From the NCBI GenBank assembly GCA_029204225.1, contig CM055108.1, positions 14,199,955 through 14,263,954 on the forward strand: a DNA stretch of 64,000 bases. Reading direction: 5' to 3'. This stretch comes from Diphasiastrum complanatum (taxonomy: Eukaryota; Streptophyta; Lycopodiopsida; Lycopodiales; Lycopodiaceae). Each line of letters starts with the position of its first letter. Positions within the stretch are counted from its first letter, which is position 1. Under the pieces are notes generated by a model, which was not told the DNA's origin, ran no database searches, and saw only the letters and a program-made list of their open reading frames with translations. Shown in pieces: positions 56,438 through 64,000 of this stretch. Both the position numbers and the translations under genes were made by a program.

Positions 56438-57867
56438 CTGTAATTGAAAAACTCCAAGATTAGAATGGCTTAGTGAGACAGCAGTCAATTCATAAGAAAT
56501 TGCTGTATATGGAAAAGAGGAATAACAAATAAAAAAATTAATCTTGAAATATTCTCCTGAATCAACCCAAGATTGTAAAATTTCAGTGTGACTGTAAAAC
56601 AGAAAAACTTTCACTACCAGAAGAACATAGACTAGCACATTACCCATCCTCACTTTCAGTCAAAGGAAATGAAAGTGTATCTTAAAATCTTCATACTGGG
56701 CAAGCATGTCCTTATACTTGGTGAAAGGTTTTTGACTCGGTTCAAGGACTGACTTCCAGGTATCTTCCTACATTTACACGTTCACCAGTGCTTCCAATGC
56801 TTGGTCACACACTTCCAAAGATTCACACATGATATGTCTCCTCCAAAGTGCTATATGAGTAGGGCCACCTCTCTTCTTAGAATTTAGAAAAATCCAAGAA
56901 AGTCTATGTGCATTTCTTACATGAGTCTCGACTCTCCTGGATGTAAGTCACCTATATGTCTGACAGTACTTACAATAAATATGTTAATGATACACTCATT
57001 GTGTTTCGGAGGGTCCTTTGGCGGTCAGGCCACACTTTTAATAGACAAAATTGAATGAAACATTGACTTCTGATTTGCAAACTAGATTATCAAATAGCCT
57101 CAGATAAACATTGCAGTAGTTTGGAGTCACATCACATCAATTTCAAATAAAGAGAGGTATATCTTTGAGGGTTGCCCGAGACTAGCACTGTTTCACTGAG
57201 ACATGAAACTCCCTTGCGAAAATTTGTTTCAAACGGGCCGTTCGAAACGAATCTTAAAATTAGCAAAAAAAAAAAAACCTCGTAATGTGTGGGGTGAAAG
57301 TTTGGCACATAAAGGAAAGAGTAGAATAATGAATACCTTCTACATGTGCATTGTGTGACGTATCTGAATGTCTCATTGAATTGTCGTGTGTCGATCACCA
57401 AATGTTTATATTGTCATTGTATGGAGCTATAATCACTGTCTAGACACTTAAACAATGTTGGTTTTTTCTAACGAAAGTATAGGAATAAAACCAAGCCCAA
57501 AAAAAACCCGCCGTTTCTTTCCTAACAAAACCAATTCTTTCCCATTTCAAAAATGTTTCAAAGACCTTGCAAAAAGGCTTTTCGAAAAGGTCCACAAAGT
57601 ATTGAAGACTAGAGGACTCAATTCCATAATCATGCACGGTAAGTAAGATTGAAATTGAGAAGTGCTTATTGTTCAATGCCCTTTACATTATAATACTAGG
57701 ATAATATCATCGTCTATCTAAAGATTTCAAATGCTAACACTTTAACCTCTTATGAGTCAAAGGTGGTGCATTGTTGATTGAAGAGATATCTGTACTTCTG
57801 GGTACTTGCATGATCTCGCTGGTACTCTTTGGAGCGTGGAGGGCAGGAGAAGGTTTCGTTTCCATCG
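56438..57867. other. Upstream side of the FrnE-like exons, nothing certain
   Basis: No CPWC-type exon is seen on the minus strand. Minus-strand scraps near 56850-56690 look weakly protein-like but cannot be assigned. A poly-A run lies near 57267. Confidence 0.4.
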
Positions 57868-60474
57868 TTAGTTTCGTTTTGGTCGTTTGCCTTCTCTCGT
57901 ACTAGACTGCAAAAGATTCTCGTGCCAGACCGCAAGTAAGCCTAGGTAACACCTGGCTTCTCCCAGATCCACAATCTCGAAATGTTTCGAGATGTCTGCC
58001 TTTACTTTAGCAATTAACTGCTCACTCCTGCAAAGTATCAGAGTGTCGTCCACATATACAGCCACTATGATGATCTGCCCATCTGTAACTCTGACATATA
58101 CATTGGAATCAGCCAACAGAGGCTTGAATCCTAATGATTTCAGGGCTTGATCTTTCTTCTTGTACCATTGTCGGGCTGATTGTTTCAGACCGTAGATGCT
58201 TCTATGCATTCTGCATGCATAGTCAGGAAGTGAATTCGAGACATATCCTGGGGGTTGATCCATGTAAACCTCTTCGTCTAATTCGCCATGCAAGAAAGCT
58301 GTCTTCTTGTCCACAATGTGGATCCTGAGGTCATAAGCTGCTGCATATGCAAATAACAGACGTAGGGATGAATGTTTGACGACAGGAGAGAAGGTTTCAG
58401 AGTAGTCAATACCGTATCTCTGAGAAAAACCTTTCGCTACCAGTCTTGCCTTGTATTTCGTCACATTCCCGTCTGGTCCGTATTTGAGCTTGAAGACCCA
58501 TTTGCATTTCACAGTCTTGCGCTTATGTGGTAATAACTCCAACGTCCATACCTGGTTCTTCCTCATGGACTCCATCTCTTCGTTCATGACTTGGATCCAT
58601 CTGTCCTTTTCTGGACCTTCAATCGCCTCCTCGAAAGTCTGTGGTTCGCCACTGAACCCGTAGAACTCTTCTGATGTGGAAGCTGAGCTGCCTGGCACAT
58701 ATCTTGCTGGCGCTCTTCGTGGTCTTGTCGACCTTCTAGGAGATCCTCCTGGAACAGCTATGCCTTTGCCCTTGTCTGCTCTGCTTGGTCCGAAACCATT
58801 TTGGTTTACAGGAACTGCGGCAACAGGTTGCCTCTCAAATCTTTCTTCGTCAGATTCGTCGCTCGAATGGGAGACGACTCGAAAATCTTCGTTTTCGTGT
58901 TCGTCCTCTGCTCCCTCTGTCATTGGCGGCAGGTCATAGTACTGTCTCTCCAAAACTTCGTAGCTGACAGGATCGTCATTGGCCATTGTCCTGCTCTCAT
59001 CGAATCTGACATCTCTCACTGTTTTCACAGTGTTCGTGTCTGGCATGTAGACTCTGTAGTATGACGAGTTGTTGTCATAACCTACCAGAAATCCCTGCTT
59101 GGCTTTCTCATCAAGCTTCTTTCGAAGCTTATCAGGAATATGTGCATAAGCTGCACAGCCAAAGATTCTCACGTGAGACAGGTTGGGCTTTCTACCCCAC
59201 CATAGCTCATGTGGTGTCGTGTGAGGAACACCAGACTTGCCTGTTCTGTTCTGGATGTATGCGGCTGTAGCTACTGCTTCAGCCCACAATGCCCTTGGAG
59301 CTTTCGAGTTGGCCATCATGCATCTGGCTGCTTCCATCAGGGTCCTGTTCTTTCGTTCAGCAACACCATTGTGTTGCGGTGTGTAGGCTGCAGTTCTTCT
59401 GTGAATGATACCACGATCATTGCAGAAGTCCGTGAAGCGATTCGAGATGTATTCGCCACCTCGATCTGTTCTGATCTACTTCACTTTGCTACATGTACAT
59501 CTTTCAACCCAATTCACATATTCTGTGAATTTATCAAGTGCTTCAGATTTATTCTGAATAAAATACACTCTGGCAAATTTGCTATAATCATCAATGAAAG
59601 TTATATAATACTTTGAACCTCCTACTGAGATCACGTTGAATGATCCGCAGATGTCAGAGTGCACTAGCTCCAGAATCTTTGTCGTTCTATAGGAGTCTTT
59701 AATGAATGGTGTGCGTGACATCTTGCCTTTCACACATGCATCACAGGTGGTTGAATTAGTTGCATTCGAGATGCTGACCCCTGTTATCGCTCCATGATGG
59801 CTTGCCTGGTAAAGTGCCATTGAGTTCATGTGGCAGAGTCTTCTGTGCCACAGAGTGTCTGGTGAGTCGTCATGAGTCAGATGCACCTGATCTGCAGGTA
59901 GGCGTACCTTCAGATGATATAGGTTCCCCTTCCTTCTGCCTTGAGCGATGAGAGTACTGGTACTGGCATCAATCACGTTGCATGCTTCGTCAGAAAACGT
60001 CACACGCATCCCTGCATCTGCTATTCTTGCTACAGAGAGCAAGTCTTGTTGTAGAGTAGGCACGAACAGAACGTCTTCGAGTCGTCTGTCTCTGCCGTTT
60101 GTGTTGAGCCATAGTGAACCAATACCGTTCACTTGATGTCTAGATCCATCTCCAAGAACTGTGAATCTTGAGGGATCTGCACTTCTGAAATCAGACATTA
60201 TTCGTCTTGATGTCACGAAGTGTGAGGTGGCTCCTGAATCTAGGATCACCTCATGTGTGTCAGATGTTGATGCTGCACACACGTCTTCACAGAAATAGGC
60301 GGTCGAACAATTTCTGTTTGTTCTTTCTTCGCCCATTTTCGAGCTCTCGGGCTCCTCGACATAGGATGAACTATTGCCGGTCATCCTGTCATATTTTGAC
60401 ATAGCCAAGAAGCTAGCAGATCCAGGGGGCCCAACATTCAAACAAACAACCATCAACAAGGGAACAGACTCCAA
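57868..60474 (-). mobile_element. Ty1/copia pol (family D): protease, integrase, RT
   Basis: The minus-strand polyprotein is open from about 60474 to 57868 except for one in-frame TAG at 59476-59478. Protease has VILDSGATSHFV. The pre-integrase zinc region is LWHRRLCHMN...CDACVKGK. Integrase has HSDICGSF, TDRGGEY (just after the stop) and NGVAERKNRTL, so D, D and E are all present. A basic linker and the RT (TVKCKWVFKLKYGPDGNVTK, KARLVAKGFSQRYGIDYSET, VYVDDTLIL) follow. RT is cut after DLGEARCYLGL at 57935; RNase H and the 3' LTR are gone. It is the least decayed retroelement here. Its partner gag lies beside it in the opposite orientation. Confidence 0.93.
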
Positions 60475-60480
60475 GAAGCA

Positions 60481-61022
60481 ATGGCTTCAATCAGCAGCAT
60501 GCAGAGCAAGATCTGCACAATACTTGATTCTTCAGGATCTAACTTTCTAGCCTGGAAAGTTAAGACATCTTTGATACTCAAGGGCAAAGGACTATTCCCC
60601 TGGGTGGATGGCACAGAAGAAATGCCTACAACAACATGCAAGGAGCTACGCGAATGGTGGGAGACAAGGAGCTACGCGAATGGAGGGAGAAAAACGACAA
60701 GGCAGTAGCCTTGCTATCATCTTCCATCAAAGATAGTCTCACACTTGACCTGGCTACACTCTCCAAAGCTAAGGAGATGTGGGATGTATTACTCACCAGA
60801 TTTCAGACGAAATCAAGAAGTCAAATCATGATGCTAGAAGATCAACTGACGAATTTGCAGTGGGATGGAAAAGACTTCACTTCTTTCGTAAGAAAGATGA
60901 AGGATCTGTTTCTTTCACTACATAACTTTGGAGCAGAGAACGCTGTGTTCGCGAACACGAAAGTCAAAGCAGACGAAGACGAATGGTTCGCGAACACCTT
61001 CATCAGGCTAAGGGTTGAAAGC
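60481..61022 (+). pseudogene. Copia gag (family D), inverted relative to pol
   Basis: The frame opens MASISSMQSKICTILDSSGS, followed by NFLAWKVKTSLILKGKGLFP, the typical copia gag start. It continues after one frameshift near 60655 in LATLSKAKEMWDVLLTRFQT and LEDQLTNLQWDGKDFTSFVR. It stops at 61020. The frameshift coincides with a tandem repeat of 'ggagctacgcgaatgg'. No zinc knuckle follows. It is head-to-head with the pol that starts six bases to its left. Confidence 0.88.
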
Positions 61023-61422
61023 TAGCAAGGCTTTGTAGTTAGAAACATTTCGTTTCTTCACGTAGGGATTCTTTTTTTGTCAACCCTTGCTCTCCCCTCA
61101 CCCCTAATTCAACTACCTCCAGCTGTGCAGCACCCCCGCCCCCCTCTTCTTCATCTTCTTCTTCTTCTTCTCCTTCCTCCTCCTCCTCCATGTCTCCATC
61201 TTCCTCTTCATCTTCTTCTTATGTTTCCCCTCCTTCTGTTGCCCCTTCTTCTCTTTGACTATTATACTCCAATTCAAGGATGCTACACTCCCACAAAGGC
61301 AATGAAATCCTATATTGCATCTAGCTTGAGTGCACTACTGCAGGATTTTTAAGGTTTTAAGACGGAGTTACACATGGTTTAAACAGAGATGTTGTCACAT
61401 GTACTTTGAATCCCTTGCCCAA
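61023..61422 (+). other. Family D end motif and pyrimidine-rich tract
   Basis: About 61023-61065 contains the ~45-bp family D 3'-end motif (minus strand GAAGAAACGAAATGTTTCTA...GCTAGCTTTC). 61130-61255 is a CTT/TCC-rich pyrimidine tract. No gene. Confidence 0.55.
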
Positions 61423-62013
61423 TGTAAATTGTAAATTGTAATTATTGAATTGTAAATGGCTAAGTCACCGGGATGTGGAGACAATTGTAAATTGCAATGT
61501 AAATATCTGTTATAGTTAATAATTCCAAGATGGCCAAGGGGGTTGCTAGGTCTCATGAGAGTCTACTGGACTAACCTCCTAAAAAGTAGGAAGGGTTGAC
61601 CGGTCAACGTGACATGTGGCATATGCTTACTGAGACACTTGGTCCAGTGCATGAGTGACACTTGTCAGGTCAACAGGACGGGTCATATGCTCATTGGGAT
61701 ACTTGGTCCAATGCATGACACGTGTCAGACTGTCCACCTACTAGCTTGCCTGTGTGTCAAGGTACTGCCAAGTGGCAAGTGTCGACTGTGTATGGAGTTT
61801 GCGATGTGTCGATGTGTCAGGGTTAAGGGGTGCTTGAGGGGATATAGTGTGAGCCTTGCCAAACATTCCTTATCGTATTCCTATGCAGCTATGGTTGGGA
61901 GGAGACTTGCAACAGAGCTCTCATGTTTGCACATTTGCTTGAGATTAATAAGGTGACAAATTTGCTAGGGAATCTTGTGTATTTACTTAGGGTTTGTGAG
62001 CGTGTGTGTAACA
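61423..62013 (+). repeat. 5' LTR of a Ty3/gypsy element (family E)
   Basis: TGTAAATTG...GTGTGTAACA, 591 bp, matching 53328-53930 in the opposite orientation. A primer site ATTTCATATCAGAGCAA (62014-62030) follows. It differs from the usual TTGGTATCAGAGC at the second and third core bases. Confidence 0.8.
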
Positions 62014-64000
62014 ATTTCATATCAGAGCAATTGCTTTTGAGACTTGTGTGGGATTTGGCATCATTGGCATCTTCAGTAAGGGTTTGGTGCATTCTTGGAG
62101 AGCCAGCACCCTACTGTAGGTGATCTGTTGGCAGATTTGGAGCGCATAAGATAGCAGATTGAAACCCTATGGTCGATTGCTGATCTTTTGGCAGCCTTTG
62201 AGATCAATTCTTCTAGGAATTCAAGGTAACCTATCTGTGTAGTGATTTGAGGTGCTGAGAGCTTGTTTTTGCTTATTTCAAGATTTTGCATAGTTTTTTG
62301 TACAATGCCTTGTTTTTGCTACCTATTCTTATGTGTGGGTGGAAAAGGATGACCTAGTTCTAACCACATGGGAGGGCATTCCGACAAATGTTTACGCAAA
62401 ATTGGGTGCCTCTGGATGAAAACAATAGAGCCATGCAACAATGGACTTATTTGAAGTAGGGTAACTTGAGTGTGCAGGATTGTGTAGACAAATATCGAGA
62501 GGCTTTGTTAGGGATTCCTCAAGAAGTTCCTATGTACATGCAAGTATTGCACTTTGAGGGACTTCAAGAAAGTATTCGCCCTTTCGTGCGGAAGGAGCAT
62601 CTCATGATTTGCAAGGAGCCATCCATATGGCTTTGTATAATGAAGACGGAAAAAGAGGCCCGGATCCTGTTGCGGTAGTTGTACAGGTGGTCAGCAACCT
62701 TAGGGACGCAAGGGCAAATAGAACAAAAAGAGAAAATTTGAAGGTCAAACTAGTCAGTGGCAAGCTTGGGTTCACCAAAAGGGAAAGGGTGCACGGGCCC
62801 CCAAAGGGTTGTATGGGCAGCCCAATGCCCAAAAGGGTCATCATCCTTCAATGTGGCGCCTTAGGACCATTAACGTGCAAAGAGGGAGAACCTCTGTTTT
62901 GGATGTTTGGGGCAACATAGGTGGAAGGAATGTCCATGGAACTTGATGAGAACCACGTCTAATCTTCAGGTGGACCAGATGAACCAGGGTGATGACCCTA
63001 TGACAATGGAAGAGATCGAGCAGGAAGCCCATCTAGATGTTCCACGCCTCATGAATGTTTCGGTGGTTATGAGAGTGGACACGACTCCACCAACGCTTTT
63101 GTCAAAATCGGCTCGCCAAGGGAATCAATTTCCTAACACTTCTCTTATTCTTATACGAGGACAGTTGTGTGGTAGAGATGTTGACACTAGGTCCTCTCAT
63201 CATATGTTGAAATCAACTTTGGTACAGAAGTTAGGTGTGAGTACTCAACCATCCCCGTACTAGTACACAGTGGAAATGGCTGATGGAAAGGGTACAGAGA
63301 TTTGGGATAAGAGGGTTGTGGGCATTCCACTAATTGTACAAAGTTACACAGAAGATTGGATTTTGAGATAACCCGGCTTGCGAGGTTTGATGTGGTGTTG
63401 GGCATTTGTTGGCACACGATGCGGAAGCCACACATAGCCTGGGATACTCGTGTGTATGAGTTCCAGTTTGATGGTGTGATGCATTCCTTTCGTGGTGAGT
63501 GGGATGTGCGTCCTGGACCGCTTGTTTCAGCTACGCAGTTGCATAGGACCCATTGTGAGTGTGTTTGATTTCTACTTGATATGTCTACTAATACTAGTTA
63601 GAGTAGCATGCAATGTATGCAAACCAGCACTATTGCCAATTTGGATCAAGAGATTACGAGAGAGTTTTCAGATGTGTTCATAGATGATCTTCCATTTGTT
63701 TTACCTCCTAAGAGGAATGTTGAACATAAGATTGAATTAATACCTGGATCGTGTCCTATTAATAGACGTCCTTATAAAATGAGTCTTAAGGAGGAAGAGG
63801 AAGTGAGACGGATGGTCGATGATTATTTGGCCAAGGGGCAAATATGACTTAGTTATTCCCCTTTTGCCTCTTCGATCATTCCTATAAAAAAGAAGGATGG
63901 ATCATGGCGTATGTGTGGATTATAACAAGATACTGGTTAAACATTGATATCCTATGCCACATATAGATGATCTGCTTGATGCCTTGTCAGGTGCCACTGT
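62014..64000 (+). mobile_element. Ty3/gypsy element (family E): gag, protease, RT start; runs off the window
   Basis: After a leader, gag is readable from about 62390: WVPLDENNRAMQQWTYLK, then VQDCVDKYREALLGIPQEVP and FEGLQESIRPFVRKEH. A zinc knuckle follows near 62900 as CFGCLGQHRWKEC, with one residue fewer than the standard CX2CX4HX4C. Protease near 63180 has VDTRSSHHML in place of the usual DTG core. RT begins near 63640 (LPPKRNVEHKIELIPGS, INRRPYKMSLKEEEEVRRMV, IPIKKKDGSWRMCVDY) and continues past the end of the window. Stops and shifts near 62460, 63262, 63370 and 63845 make this copy inactive as read. Confidence 0.88.

Noticed and set aside
56690-56900. Minus-strand scrap with PTHIALWRRH, vaguely like an ankyrin repeat
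   Set aside because: Only one weak match to the TPLHIA core, broken frames and no second repeat.

Overview
The window looks like nuclear chromatin of a land plant with a repeat-rich genome. Three host genes with plant-type introns or plant-specific protein families sit in a sea of decayed Ty1/copia and Ty3/gypsy LTR retrotransposons, a LINE remnant, short tRNA-derived SINEs and long (AG)n/(CT)n microsatellites. There are no operons, ribosome binding sites, CRISPR arrays or prokaryotic features. The lineage cannot be fixed from the sequence alone; a seed-free plant or another large-genome lineage is my guess, not something shown.

Host genes. (1) 14076-22568 (+): a six-exon gene that splices in frame to about 638 codons. 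It encodes a SPOROCYTELESS/SPEAR(TIE)-type transcriptional adaptor with an N-terminal SPL motif and a C-terminal EAR motif; the last intron is 5.9 kb and full of repeats. (2) 35836-37296 (+): an uninterrupted reading frame for an MKP1-type dual-specificity MAP-kinase phosphatase with a gelsolin-like segment. (3) 55508-56437 (-): the four C-terminal exons of a DSBA/FrnE-like thioredoxin-fold protein; the exons for its CPWC-type active site are not visible in the window.

Mobile DNA, left to right. 2.9-9.9 kb is a nested stack: copia RNase H relic, two Ty3/gypsy LTRs each followed by a tRNA-Asp-type primer site, a gypsy gag/protease region, and a minus-strand copia pol. 28030-31626 is a complete, internally deleted copia element with 1.2-kb LTRs and a 5-bp target duplication. 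39.6-47.4 kb is a cluster of broken copia pieces in both orientations. 50.8-51.6 kb is a LINE reverse transcriptase relic. 52.0-53.9 kb is an internally deleted gypsy element whose longer relative begins at 61.4 kb and runs off the window. 57.9-61.0 kb is a copia element whose gag lies head-to-head with its pol. Three copies of one very short tRNA-like SINE lie near 11.8, 18.3 and 38.0 kb, two of them with long target duplications.

I found no sign of a new multi-gene system. The most interesting items are the SPEAR-type gene model, the SINE family, the reiterated primer-binding sites in two copia families, the gag/pol inversion, and the FrnE-like gene lacking visible active-site exons.
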